A DNA stretch of 64,000 nt. Origin: Cercis canadensis. Lineage: Eukaryota > Streptophyta > Magnoliopsida > Fabales > Fabaceae. This document shows, piece after piece, positions 1 to 12,790 of this stretch. The position numbers and the translations under genes were made by a program. The notes beneath the pieces were generated by a model. That model ran no database searches, was not told the origin of the DNA, and worked only from the letters and a program-made list of their open reading frames with translations. Numbering within the stretch: the stretch's first letter is position 1; the number at the start of each line of letters is the position of its first letter. The stretch spans positions 35,571 to 99,570 of the forward strand of contig QAOA01007176.1 of assembly GCA_003255065.1 (NCBI GenBank), given 5' to 3'.

Positions 1-494
1 TTTAAAAATGAACTATTGAGTCCCTCTATATTCATAAAATGTACAAGTTTAGTCTATTTATCTTTAAGTCAAAATTCTTAGGTTTATTTCAAGGTGTAAA
101 GTTCTCTGATTCATAATCCCACTGTTCAGATTGAAGAGTTACGTCTTGTGAATCTTCCCATTAAATTTCAGCTCGATCTAATAGTGAATAAGCCTAAAAT
201 TTTGGTTAGATGAAAATTTATGATTTTGGTATTTTATACTGAGTTTCACCGTTAGATCGAGCTTAAATTTAGTGAGGAGGTTCACAAGATGTAGCCCTTC
301 AATCTGAACGGTGGGATTATGAATCAGAGAACTTTACACCTTGAAATAAACCTAAGAATTTTGACTTAAAGATAAATGGACTAAACTTGTACATTTTATG
401 AATATAGAGGGACTCAATAATTCATTTTTAAAGAATGGGGACTAAAACGTTCAAGTGATTAAAATAGGGGGACCAAAATTGTAATTAAGCCTTT
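1..494. repeat. foldback (hairpin) repeat, left end cut by window
   Basis: Bases 1-190 and about 243-432 are long inverted copies of each other, for example the first 12 bases pair with 421-432, leaving a loop of about 50 bases. Beyond the arm, 433-494 continues with a typical outer end rich in 'ggggactaaaa' and 'ggaccaaaattg'. It looks like a foldback MITE, possibly of Mutator type. The left terminus and the target duplication lie outside the window, so the family is inferred. Confidence 0.6.
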
Positions 495-880
495 AATATT
501 TCATGTTTACTCATGTCATCAATATTTCATTCATAAATACTAGTTCAATCATAGCTTGAATTGACGTATTGATTTCTTTCTTAATATTGAATATCAGGAA
601 GAGTGAGTTTTGAATAATAATTCCTAGTTTGATATATTCTTTGACCTAATCTTAAATTTTGTTTGAGTTTATTTATTGGTAACTTTTCTTTATCATTATT
701 GATCATATTAATTGATTGTTTCTTATATTTCTTTAAATTTTTAAGTTTTTCCACTATTAAATTTAATGTTTCTTTATTTTTAAAATTAATATTTTTCTGA
801 GTTTTGAAAAGTTTAATATCCTATAAATAAACTGTTGAGTTTTTGAGTTTGTGAAAAAGATTGAAGTGGAAGAAGGAGAT
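495..880. other. AT-rich spacer, nothing recognised
   Basis: Very AT-rich sequence between the foldback repeat and the caulimovirid remains. No convincing reading frame or repeat end was seen. It may be further decayed viral sequence. Confidence 0.4.
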
Positions 881-2330
881 GAATATAGTTTATTCTCAAT
901 TCTAGTCATTTGATCTGACACAATCTTGAATATTTAATTTGTATAATTATTTTGATACGGTATATTTTTAATATTTTTTAATGAATGATTGTCCTTATCA
1001 GGGTAATTTGTCATTTTAAATGGTAAAACTACTACATCTTCATTATGAATATTTTTTACAGTAATTTCTTCTAAAAGATGATGAACTACAGTAATAATTG
1101 TATTTGATGAAGTTTTCTAATTTTAACTTATTCTAGTATTTGTATTAATCTTTTTGAATTTTGAATAAGAATAAAATATGTCATGTCTTTCAGCATAATC
1201 TTCGAACCATTCAAAGAAAGACATGTTGATCTCTATGACATTTAATTTATGATAGTAAAATATCTTAAGTATATATGTTGTATATTTATCAAATATTTTG
1301 AAATACCGATTTCTTTTTTTTTTTTTGGTTAGAATCTTTCATGAATTTTGCTCTAAGATATTCTTTATCTATTTGAAACTCTCTTGATATGATATTCAAT
1401 TGAATTTGGAAATCTAACATAGTAGGAGACATATTTGATGAATCTGAATTTTGAGTTTTTTGATAAGCAAGTTTTAGAATGACATGTCTAAAATTTATTC
1501 TTAAAGAATTTAGGAAAAAAAAAGTTACTGATATTCTAGCAGAACTATAATGAGTTGAAGGTTCATATCTTACAAAGTTTGATTTGTTAAACTTAAGAGT
1601 AATATTTCCTGAAGAAGATGTTATAATATGATTTAATTCTAAAAAATTTTGAGGTCTATGAGGGACAACATATTCTATTTTCCATTCATCTATATATGAA
1701 ATCTTATCATGTCTTAACCTCTTAGGTGTTATTGATTGAGAATTCTGAGTATTAATTTCTAGTTGTAAATATTCATATCTTGGAGATTGTTTGATACAAC
1801 TTATATTGATTTTGGTTTTCATGACTTTGTAACAAATTCTAAATATGACTATCATGTGTTCTATTTTTGGGAGAAAATTTTATACTTTTGACTTAATCTT
1901 TAATTCTAGAAATTTTAAAGTTTTAGGATGATTTAATCCCATAATAAAATTTAGAAAACAGTCTAAATATGTGGGGCCATTATGTAGATTTAACTAGATA
2001 ACTCTTAAGATTGAGTCTTTGAAGTCTATCACTCATTTATTTCTAGGGCATACTAGAATAAGTGTATTTATTCCTAGCATGTGAAGATGTTTGACAAATA
2101 TTTGAGCTAATCCTATATGGAGATATTTAAAACTTTTTTGTCTATATTTTCTAATCATATCATTTAAAAGAAAATAGATTGTATCCTTTAATTTTTTGAT
2201 TGATGTTGTTTGTTCTACTGTTTTAATAACATAATTTTGAAATATGTCAAAATTACCTTTTTAATAAACTTATTTTTTGGAATATTTGGAATAATCCAAT
2301 TTTATAAGTTTTGTTCTATTATAGAAATAA
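880..2330 (-). mobile_element. endogenous caulimovirid fragment (movement and coat region), fossil
   Basis: The minus strand encodes peptides like the 30K-type movement protein of plant pararetroviruses. The part near 2050-2160 contains 'YLHIGLAQI' followed by 'GINTLILVCPR', which parallels 'YVHIGLVQV' and 'GIDAPILACLF' in the larger caulimovirid at 30.1-30.5 kb. The longest open stretch is 1289-1855. Family Caulimoviridae is likely from this pairing; the genus is unknown. The copy is broken and old. No reverse transcriptase was seen here. Confidence 0.55.
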
Positions 2331-2683
2331 CAACTTCTTTATTATTACTATCATCTTGATTATAAGTTGAGTTCTTCCATATTTAAACTAGAAGGTTTCA
2401 TATCGACTAGACAACAATATTTTAATCTGCATCCACATTATAATCTATCTTAACTTTAATCTAATTAATTATCTTTCTTCAACTCATTAGGATCACCAAG
2501 CTGACCAACAATTTTACTACCTCTCTTAGAACTTATTACTAGGATCACGTTTTTTGGTTAAGTAACGTTAAGTCAAGAAAAACTCTTAATCTTCTTAAAA
2601 TTTTGATATCTTACAAAATCTTAAACTTTAAAAATCTATGTCCAACTTAGTGAACTCCTACAACATCTAATAAACCATAACCA
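2331..2683. other. AT-rich spacer, nothing recognised
   Basis: No gene, RNA or repeat boundary could be supported between the viral remains and the duplicated segment upstream of MTA. Confidence 0.4.
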
Positions 2684-3154
2684 ACCATAACCATTATGAG
2701 AAATTACATAAATATTAAAATTATTTAAAAAAAAAAAAAAGAGAAAATTAGCAGCTCCGCCGCGCTGTGCGTCCACCCCGACACACTAGGACAACCTCTA
2801 TCTACCATCTTCGTACCACAACCCCACAGTGCGGCTTCTTCCTCTGAGTCGCCCTAAACCTGTGTCCGATTCTGAATCGGGTTTCNTGTCAATAGTTTGA
2901 AACTTATAATATTTTGGTAAATACTTTTACACAATGTAATATTTGTGTTAAAAAGCCACCATAACCATTATGAGAAATTACATAAATATTAAAATTATTT
3001 AAAAAAAATGAGAAAATTAGCAGCTCCGCCGCGCTGTGCGTCCACCCCGACACACTAGGACAACCTCTATCTACCATCTTCGTACCACAACCCCACAGTG
3101 CGGCTTCTTCCTCTGAGTCGCCCTAAACCTGTGTCCGATTCTGAATCGGGTTTC
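2684..3154. repeat. duplicated MTA upstream segment around a lone N
   Basis: Bases 2684-2885 and 2958-3154 are almost identical, differing mainly in poly-A length. A single N at 2886 directly follows the first copy, and 71 unrelated bases separate it from the second. The unit includes the GC-richer 5' leader of the MTA gene. The lone N suggests two overlapping contig ends placed side by side. The interposed 71 bases resemble the end of the MULE at 42.35 kb ('ataatatt' then 'ggtaaata'). Confidence 0.75.
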
Positions 3155-3265
3155 AACTTTTCCAATTCAAACCTTCTAAACAGCGCAGTACTTATTGGGT
3201 TTAGACACTGTCATTGTTAGTGTCCGGAATTGAAACAAACCGCAGAGGTAGAGGAAGAGGAAGCC

Positions 3266-6200
3266 ATGGAGACCCAATCAGATGGTAATGGTAGCCAAGA
3301 TAATACCATAGCTTCCATCAAATTGATACGGCAACAGCTTGAAACTCGTATAGAATCGCAGCACAAGACCCAGCTCGAGCTTCTTTCTTCTATACAAGCA
3401 TCTTCTATAATCCCCAATATCGTCTCCTCCCTCGATCTCTCTCTAAAGGTTCTGTCTTGTTTCAATCAACGCCCTTTTACTCCTACTCCTTCTCTTCCTG
3501 AACCCAAAATCAGTCCCAAAAAATCAACTTCTATCCAACAACTCACTCACCCTTTGGCCCCCTCAAACCCCACCAACCAAAACTCAAAACTTTCTCAATC
3601 TCCGGACTCAAACCCAAACCCTCTTCGCCAATTCGAAACCCCTTTACGTGTGGTTCGTTCAATGGTGGCTGTTTGTCTCCTGGGTCGGGTACCCTTTTCG
3701 CCAATTGATTCTTCCACTGTGTTGAGGAAATTAGAGAATGATGACACGCTCACCCCATCGGAGAAGGCTGCGCTTCTCGAAGTCGGAGGGGATTCGGGGT
3801 CGATTCTCGCAGTAGAGATGGCGTTGAGGTCAATCAAAGAGGATAATGGTGGTGTTGAGATAGAGGAATTTGTGCTCAGTGGCACTTCCAGGATTATGGT
3901 TGTGAGTATAGACCGGACTCGGCTTCTCCGGGAATTGCCGGAAAGTGCTCAATATCAGCAGCCCGAATCGAGTTCTGGAGATGGTAATGTGAATCAAAAT
4001 CAAAGTCAGCAAATTGCTGCTACCAGTGCTGCTGATAATGTGAATGGTAATGGTGGAGTGTTTGGGATGGGAGGCCCAGTTCCAAGGCCTATGAATGATA
4101 TGTGGATGGTACCTGGAGACCCTCATATGTCACCTTTGCCCCCTATATTCCCAGGGGGTGGACCTTCTTCTGCAATGATGGGACCAAGAGGAACACCTAG
4201 AGTAATGGGCATGATGGGGATACCTCCCAGAGGGATAGCTATTCCTCCCTTGCATAGACCCCCCTTGGGGCCAAATATTCCAGCGGGTGGGAATAATACA
4301 ATGCCACAGAAACCGACATCTGAAGAGGATGTATTGAAGGATGTTGAAGCTTTGTTGAGTAAGAAATCATTTATGGAGTTGCAGAAATCTAAAACTGGTG
4401 AGGAGCTTTTGGACCTAATTCACCGGCCAACTGCAAAGGAAACTGCTGTAGCTGCTAAGGTTCGTGATGTTTACCTGCCTATTCTTGTAATATCTTATGC
4501 TTTGTATTCATTTCCATCTCCCCTAGAGTATTGAATCGCTAAATTGAAATTTTTTTACCTTGGCATTATGAGTTGCTTACTAGAAATGCACCATCCCTCA
4601 AGCCATTTTCCACTTAGTAGCAGACTTCACATCATCTGGAGAACCATGAAAGCAAATTCAGCTGTTTTAAAATAAATACATGATAAAATGAAAAGAAGAA
4701 AGAAATGAAAGGAGATTAGGAGAAGGTAGAACTAACGCTGATGCATGATATCCAATTTTGTATGCATTTATGTCTGAATTTGCACAAGTATCTTTTCAAC
4801 ATTTTCCTAATTTTTGCATGTAGACATCTTTGTGCACCCATTAGGCCATTACTAGTGAAGAGCACCGAAAGTGATTCAAAATTTTTTAGACAGCTTTTTT
4901 GTTTTTGTTTTTGGGATTAAAGGAAATTCTGAGCAAGAGCTTATTATGATATGTGTTAGAGTGTCTGCTACTCATTCCTTGTTTTAACTCCCAAGTGATG
5001 TAAAATGGACTCTGATGGATTTGTAAAAAGAATCACATGTTATAACTTAACACTTCCATTTATAGCTATAATTTGCTCTATATTAAAAGGGCCGTCTTTC
5101 CTGTTCTTCCTCCTTATGCTTGTTATAAGCTTTTATTGCACTCCAACATTGTGAATAGTTGATTGTGACAGCTAATCAGGCTTGTTTATGGTGTCTTTAT
5201 ACAGTTCAAAACAAAAGGACCAACTCAGCTGAAGGTTTATTGTTCATCCCTGACAAAGGAGGATTGCCGACGACAATCTGGTTCATTCATAGCATGTGAT
5301 AAGGTTGGTGACAAGGACAGGATGTTATTGTTATTTATCTACCAGTTTATTTTCTCTAATTGAATTAGTTTAATTTTTGAACTTATTACTGTTCCATGTA
5401 TTTAATACATAAGCCATCTAGTGAAATGATTGAATGCATGAACTCAAATTTAGCTGCTAAAAACCCGTGGAAGCATTTTTATCTCGTTTAGTATAATACT
5501 ATTTGCAGTGGAATAAATAATGAGAAAGAAATAATAGAGGTGAATCAAAGAGAAGGATACTAGAACATTGTACTGAATCTCATTCTTTCACATGATTTAG
5601 CCAAGTAATTCCGTATGAATCTGATTAAAATTTTATGTGAAATTCCATCATCATCTTCATCTAAAGTGTAAAATATTTTAGTATATTCTCTCTAAATTCC
5701 AGAAGTTGACTTTCATCTCTTTCCTGATGATACAGTGAATCCAATAATCCAATTGGTGTCTATAGTAGCTAATCTGATGTGGTATAGATGCTTCTTCTGA
5801 TTAGCATGACCTTGATAAATAATTTTACTTAGTCAAATTCAAAACAGTACACCATAGCACAGATGATTTATAATTCATGGATCACCTAGAGTTTTCCACT
5901 GACTGATAGCTTCACACTGCTGAGCTAACCCCATGTATTCTTTGATCATTTTGGTTGATTAAAAACATTATTGGAGCAACAATATGTATTCTTATTATTA
6001 TATCAAATCTATACCAGGTTCTTAATATTTCAAATAAATGGCTTAATACTTGAAGTGTTCTGTCCCTCTTTTTTTTTCTTTTAAATGCAGAAGAGGGGAA
6101 TATATGATCACAATTGTTCTAATGCTCAACTTAGTTATCAATCTTGGACAAGTGAATCATTTTGTTTACTTAATTTTGCCCCATTTTGTTAAGAAGTGCC

Positions 6201-9200
6201 TTTATGCATAAGGTTCATTTTGTGTCCAACCCTCTATTTTTGTAGACTCTTTTGAACATAGAGTTTTTATGCCATCATGTATCAATTTTACTATTCTATA
6301 ACTCTACAGTAACTGTAAACATATGACGTTTATCAGCATTAACACAATATAAAATCAACTAAAATATACTGAGTTATTTCAAGAAAAAAAAAACTACTGA
6401 ATTATGTTTCACAGAGAAAAAGACTCTCAAGTGGAAAATTTAATCTAGCAACAATAACATAAATAGTACTTATCCAAGAAAACGATAATAACAACTTATA
6501 ACTTACAACTTAGCTTAATTATCATAAGATAATAAAGTACTTATGGCTCTCTAATCCACAAGCAATGCTTCTTCCTAATATTGCCAGTAAATGCTTTGTG
6601 GGGAAACTATGTTCAGCTACATCAACTCTTCTTTTATGAGTTAGATTATGTACTATGGCATGGTTTTGGTAAATTATGCAGCATTCAACTGGATTTCACG
6701 TTGGAAAGCTGAATTGGAATAACAGTTGACTCTGCAGGAAAAGTGAGGAGACTTTTACTTAATTGCTACATGTGCACCCCCAAATAAAATAATAAATAAA
6801 TAAAAGAAGAGAAAGAAAAAGAAACTAAGAAAGGTACTGATAGGTTTTGATACATACTGAGACATGGATTCCAAGACAAGAACCAAATAATAAATGAGGT
6901 GGTGAAGGTTTAGTATTTCCAAACATTATAGCAAGAGGTGGTTTGTTTCCTATTAGCGACATGTCAATCAAAATGCTCCCAGTTCTGGTGCTCATTGCTC
7001 ATCCTTCTTTTTTGTGGAAGAGTTGTCCAGCCTTGCCACAAGCCTTTAACAAGCCAACAGAGTTATTAAACTCAGGTTGGGGCCACTTAGCTGTGCTTTT
7101 AGGGTAATATGGATGGGCCTAACATTCTTTGTGTGAAGGGTCTGCTTTCAAGTCAGTGCATTTCATATGATCTAACTGGTGCTTGTTGTCCTGTCTACTT
7201 TTACTCCTCACGTAGTGGGTACTTTCTTTTAAGGGGTTGCTCTTGTTTGTCTACAATGTACTTTAATTTTTTTCCTGCTTGTTATTTGGGGAAAGCCCAC
7301 TTGCATATAAAAAAATGAGAGGCAAGTGATAATCTTATTCTGGGAAGACATGGTCATTCATCTGCAACTTGTGGCTTTGGGAGCTGGAATGATTTGACTG
7401 AACTCTCATGAATAAGAAAGAGTTATCTTGCCAGTCAGATTCTTTATATGTATATATATGTGTGTGTATGTTTGTATTTCTTTTACTTCACTTTACCTTT
7501 TCTTGGCTTATATTGGTGATCTTTATCTTGAAGGTTCATTTTAGGCGGATCATTGCGCTTCATACTGACATCAATTTAGGAGACTGTTCTTTTCTTGATA
7601 CTTGCCGACACATGAAGGTATACGTTTTATCTCAGATAGAATCTTTTGAATTTGTTTTCATTTGAGTTATGTTTATTATTAGTTGGTGTTATGTTATTCT
7701 TTCATCCTTTGATAGACATGCAAGTATGTTCATTATGAGTATGACCCTACACCTGATGTGCTGCCAATGATGATGGGTGCTGGTGCTCTGCTTCCTCCCA
7801 AGCCAATAAAGCCACAGCGTGCTGAATATTGTTCTGAAGTGGAACTTGGTGAGCCACAATGGATCAACTGTGATATACGTAACTTTAGAATGGACATACT
7901 TGGGCAATTTGGAGTAATAATGGCTGATCCACCATGGGACATTCACATGGAATTACCCTATGGGACAATGGCTGATGATGAAATGCGCAATCTAAACGTT
8001 CCTGCTCTGCAGACTGATGGTCTAATTTTTCTTTGGGTGACTGGACGTGCAATGGAGCTTGGACGGGAATGGTATGTGCTTTCCTGTGGTCACATGTTAA
8101 TTGTAAATTTGATCAGAAGTTCTTTATTATGTAATTCACACAACTCATGAAAAGATTGGGGCTGCTTATTCTTCATTCTTCTCACATATATGTTGTAATC
8201 CCTCTGCAGTTTAGAACTATGGGGATACAAACGTGTTGAGGAGATCATTTGGGTGAAAACAAATCAACTTCAAAGAATAATCAGAACTGGGCGTACAGGC
8301 CACTGGCTTAACCACAGTAAGGAACATTGCCTTGTTGGAATAAAGGGAGATCCGGAAGTAAACAGGAATATTGACACTGATGTTATCGTGGCCGAGGTCC
8401 GGGAAACAAGCCGCAAGCCAGATGAGGTTTGTAAAAGATATTCACTCTAGTTCTGAGAGTTAACCGAATTGCTTAATGTCTTTACTGGCTTACTCTCTAA
8501 AACGGGTGGCCTATGGTGATGAATGATGCTCGCATATGATAATAGCCTTGTCAAAAAAATTAATAAATGATAAATAACATGTTAATAGCCTTATACATTT
8601 TCCTTTTTGCATTTGTGATGGCAAAGCTTGTGCGTTAGCAACTTGTGGTCTCTCCGTTTTCCTTTTTAAACAGGAAGTAGTGTTGTTAAACCTAAGAATA
8701 ATTTGTATTATACTATTATTCTGATAGTTTTTAAATGATTTGAGATTATTCACATGCTTATTCATTTCAGTGTCAAAAATTAATTTTGCAGATGTATCCT
8801 ATGCTGGAGAGGATAAGTCCCAGAACAAGAAAGCTGGAATTGTTTGCGCGCATGCACAATACCCATGCAGGGTTGGTATTCCTCACTAGTTTGCTTCTTG
8901 GTTTCTTCCCGTATAATTCTTAAATTAATTTGATTGAGATCGATTCTCCAGGATTTGAAATGGTTTTGACTTTTTTGTTGTGGAATGCCTTATTTGCATA
9001 ACACTTTGCAATAGATAAATGCCTCTTCATGGGATTATGATTTCTTAGACTAAAGAACATGATTCCAAATGCAAAAGGTCTCAACAAATGGTATTTCAAT
9101 AGGATTTTCAAAATTCATTTTGTGGTTCTTGGGGCCAAAAATTCTTCAATGTTGGTGGATATGATATTCTCAGGCTGTGAAAATTTCAATTCCTGATTGT

Positions 9201-9500
9201 GTTGCCCCTTTTCTCCTCAGATGGATGTCACTTGGTAATCAATTAAGTGGAGTAAGGTTGGTTGATGAAGGGCTGCGAGCAAGGTTTAAGGCTGCTTACC
9301 CAGATGTGGAGGTGCAGCCCCAATCACCTCCCAGAGCTTCTGCTATGGAAGTGGACTCTAGTGCTGCTGCTGAAATGAGGAGTCCATTTGCAGCTACAGA
9401 ATCAAAATCCACCGCACAACAGTTTGCAGAGCCAGTGGCGCCTGAAACGGCCTACGCTTCAGACGAGAAGCCAATGGCTGTTGATGTTGATATCGGCTAA
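3266..9500 (+). CDS. MTA: N6-adenosine-methyltransferase MTA (METTL3-like catalytic subunit)
   Basis: Catalytic subunit of the nuclear mRNA m6A writer; METTL3-family enzymes transfer methyl from S-adenosylmethionine to adenosines and work with METTL14/MTB. Seven exons with GT-AG borders keep one frame: 3266-4459, 5205-5303, 7534-7617, 7716-8071, 8210-8426, 8792-8871, 9221-9500, giving 769 residues. The start chosen is the first ATG (METQSDGNG) in the open frame. A low-complexity N-terminal half is followed by two CCCH zinc fingers (C411, C419, C429, H433; C449, C455, C461, H465). The MT-A70 domain follows, with the catalytic DPPW at 530-533 and the SAM-contact motif SLGNQL in the last exon. 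All key residues are present. The protein is somewhat longer than Arabidopsis MTA, mostly in the N-terminal region. Introns 1 (745 bp) and 2 (2.2 kb) hold no recognised element. The gene looks intact and single here. Confidence 0.96.
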
Positions 9501-10334
9501 CTATCTACTGATTCAATCCCTAGATAAAGTTGATAGGGAAACAGCATTTTGAGTTTTGACCATTACACCAATCATAATTTGTTCTTTTACTTTTCTTAGA
9601 GAGGGAGAAAGTTTTTTTTTGCCAAGAGAAGCCTTTATTTGTACGAGTATGTTCTTGTAAAGTGTATGCTGAAGCATGTAGAAACTGATATTTATGCGTT
9701 GTTACAGAAATTGCAAAGGTAGTCAGTTGTACTTGTATGTGAATTTGGTATGCCTTGCTTGCAAACTACTGAGTTGCAATCACATCAAGGGGATTTACGT
9801 TAGCAAATATCAAAATAGTTTGCGTTGAAATCTTCAGGGTAAAGGAATCAAGAAAACACTGGAATTTATTGAAACAGAAAAGGAATTGACCCAAATATTT
9901 TAAATAGTCTAGATTGCATCTAACTTGTATTATTCACTACGAACAACTGTTCCTGAATTTTCCCATTGCATGGTACAGATAGCAACTAATTTATATGATT
10001 TACCAGGATCTTATGTTCCTAAGCTTTCCCACTAGATACCATAGATAGCATCTACGTTATATATAATTTTATAAGATTGCACGTTCCCAAACTCAATCTA
10101 TATAAATAAGCATAGAGCACAATTGGTCTAGGAATTTTTTTCAAAAAGGTTGAAGTCTCAAGTTTGAATTCTTATTATTTATTTATTTTTTATATTTCCA
10201 GCTCAAAATTCTAACTCTATCTATCTATCTAATGGTCTAGGGATCTACATGGTTTAAGATGCTATATACATTATACAATCAAGTAAGATCAAATGTTTAT
10301 ATATAATGACACTTATAGTTGAGAGTGTAGGAAT
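9501..10334. other. MTA 3' flank
   Basis: Holds the MTA 3' untranslated region and AT-rich intergenic DNA. No other gene or RNA was recognised. Confidence 0.5.
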
Positions 10335-12210
10335 ACTCCTAGCGGGGGTGAATAGGAGATTAAAACAATATAGAGCAAAATTATCAATTAAAACTTTTTC
10401 TGTAATAACTAGCTTTTAAACAAGAACTTGTTATATAGCTTGTTCTTTATCTACTTAGAAAATTTAACATACACAAAATCATATTTTGAAGAACATGAAT
10501 ATCTCACAAAGAATCACCCAGAAATATATCCAGAAATTCAAGGAATATATAAACGTAGATAAACTATTTAATCAAGGCAGAAAATCAGCTTAAAACCAAA
10601 TTTTTAGCATGCTTAATTTGTAACCAGTTTATTAGACATGAAACTAGTTTATGCAGCAAATAGCAAAAATAGAGAGAGTAGTGAGAAGAGATTTAACCCA
10701 AAATTTGTATAGAGGTTTGGCCAAACACTGCCTACGTCCACTCTCCCAAGGCTAGGGTTCCACTAGTAACAAGGTTATTTGTCCAAGCTTCTACAATCTC
10801 TGGTTTCCTAAGAGCTAACTAGAAACTCTCTCAAACTGGTTTTACAAGAGCTCACCAATAAACTCTTTCTCTCTAATTTTACAAAAGCTCACCAGAAACT
10901 TTCTCTCCCTTTAACCAAGAGTAGAGGTCACTCTCCCCAGATTTCCCCAATGGAAATCTATATTATAGAAACCCAAAATAGGTTTAGTCCTAATAGAAAA
11001 ATAAAACTCTCTCAAAAAATAATACACAAGGAGTAGTATAGAGAGATGAGAAGACAATGAACTTATTTTGTAATGACACCGAATTTTCTTCAAACTTTTG
11101 CTTCTGTTCTTCTATAAATTCTTCAGCACTTGGGTCTTCAATTTATAGGCATCTAAAGGTAGAGGATGACCGTTTTAATTGTAGNTCAGCTTAAAACCAA
11201 ATTTTTAGCATGCTTAATTTGTAACCAGTTTATTAGACATGAAACTAGTTTATGCAGCAAATAGCAAAAATAGAGAGAGTAGTGAGAAGAGATTTAACCC
11301 AAAATTTGTATAGAGGTTTGGCCAAACACTGCCTACGTCCACTCTCCCAAGGTTGGACTTCCACTAGCAACGAGGTTATTTGTCCAAGCTTCTACAATCT
11401 CTGGTTTCCTAAGAGCTAACTAGAAACTCTCTTAAACTGGTTTTACAAGAGCTCACCAATAAACTCTTTCTCTCTAATTTTACAAAAGCTCACCAGAAAC
11501 TTTCTCTCCCTTTAACCAAGAGTAGAGGTCACTCTCCCCAGATTTCCCCAATGGAAATCTATATTATAGAAACCCAAAATAGGTTTAGTCCTAATAGAAA
11601 AATAAAACTCTCTCAAAAAATAATACACAAGGAGTAGTATAGAGAGATGAGAAGACAATGAACTTATTTTGTAATGACACCGAATTTTCTTCAAACTTTT
11701 GCTTCTGTTCTTCTATAAATTCTTCAGCACTTGGGTCTTCAATTTATAGGCATCTAAAGGTAGAGGATGACCGTTTTAATTGTAGACAAGTACTTCAATG
11801 CTTGGCTGTCACTTTGTGCTATTTTAGGAATCTATTTATTCCTCTTTGATTTGTTTTCTAATATAGTTTCTCCTTTGAAAAACTTCCTTTTAAATAATTC
11901 CAACAGCTCTTTTCTAATTGATTGCTTCCAAAATTTACTCCTCTAATTGATTGTCATTTTCTCTTGAATATTCTTGAGCTTAAAAAGTATATTCATATAT
12001 TTTACTGCCACATCATCATAGGTGATCTTCTGGGGGAAATAAGTTATATACAAGAATTGGTTCTTGTTGAGGCATAACTCTTTGTTCTTCTATACCCAAG
12101 ATGATCACTTAACAAAACACTTAAACAACCAGATTAGGGTTGGTGAAAGTGCTTCTACTAAGGTCATTTGTTATTATCAAAATGAGGATTGGAGAAACGT
12201 GGACTCAACA
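10335..12210 (-). repeat. unclassified non-coding dispersed repeat
   Basis: The right edge read on the minus strand begins TGTTGAGTCC. The left edge holds 'gggggtgaatagg', a phrase I associate with non-coding plant retroelement ends. No protein domain is visible. It may be a solo LTR or a non-autonomous LTR-type element; treated as broken. The inner 1.2 kb is doubled (see the entry at 10585). Confidence 0.35.
10585..11785. repeat. 600-bp direct duplication separated by a single N
   Basis: Bases 10585-11184 and 11186-11785 are two copies of the same 600 bp, joined only by one N at 11185. I see fewer than ten differences, clustered near 10752-10770 and 11352-11370. A junction of exactly one N between near-identical copies is best explained as two haplotypes or overlapping contigs left unmerged. 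Confidence 0.85.
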
Positions 12211-12289
12211 ATAAAAATATTATATATGATTTTTTATATGAGATTGTGATATGACGTGGCACACTATAATTTATACTCTTTAAATTGAT

Positions 12290-12790
12290 GATTAATTCAT
12301 TAGTAAATTCACTACGGAGTTGAATTAATACAAAATGAAATCACCATTAACTCACATATAGGTTGAATTTGACACTAATTGAATGAATTGTATTAGAAAC
12401 TCTTCAAATTGAACTTAATTAGTGCTAGATTAAAATGCTTTCAATTCAATTTTATCCAGTTAGTGTCAAATTGAAAAAGCCATGGTTTAAATTTTAGTAT
12501 TAAAATGCCCTAATTAAATTTCATGTCATTCTTTCAAATTGAATTAACTTAATTAGTATTGAATTGAAAAGCTTCCAAGTGAATTTTATACAATTAGTGT
12601 CTAATTGGAAAGGACCCAAATCAATTTCATGTAATTTGTTTCAATTAGATTCACAAATGAACTTAATTAGTTTCAATTTGAATTTTTAAATTAAATTATA
12701 TTTAATTAGTGTCATATTGAAAGAAATCTCAATTCAATTTGTTGTCATTATTTTCAATTGAAATTTATTAGTGTCAGATTGTTAGAGAGA
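12290..12790. repeat. degenerate AT-rich tandem repeat
   Basis: The phrase 'ttaattagtgtcaaattgaa', in variants, recurs near 12417, 12467, 12548, 12588, 12663, 12701 and 12765, alternating with short stretches containing 'caattcaatttt'. Spacing alternates between about 40 and 75 bp, giving a compound unit of roughly 115 bp. No coding potential. Confidence 0.6.

Noticed and set aside
3230-3265. Possible earlier start of MTA at a TTG upstream of the ATG
   Set aside because: The frame is open there but begins with TTG; the ATG at 3266 has a normal context and gives an MTA-like N-terminus.
3217-4126. Minus-strand frames of about 80-100 codons opposite MTA exon 1
   Set aside because: They mirror the coding strand of a clear gene and have no domain or homology I recognise.
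7109-7665. Plus-strand frames inside MTA intron 2
   Set aside because: The second only includes exon 3 by chance; the rest is low-complexity intron sequence.
10911-11694. Two identical 60-codon minus-strand frames
   Set aside because: They exist twice only because a 600-bp segment is duplicated across a lone N, and they carry no domain.
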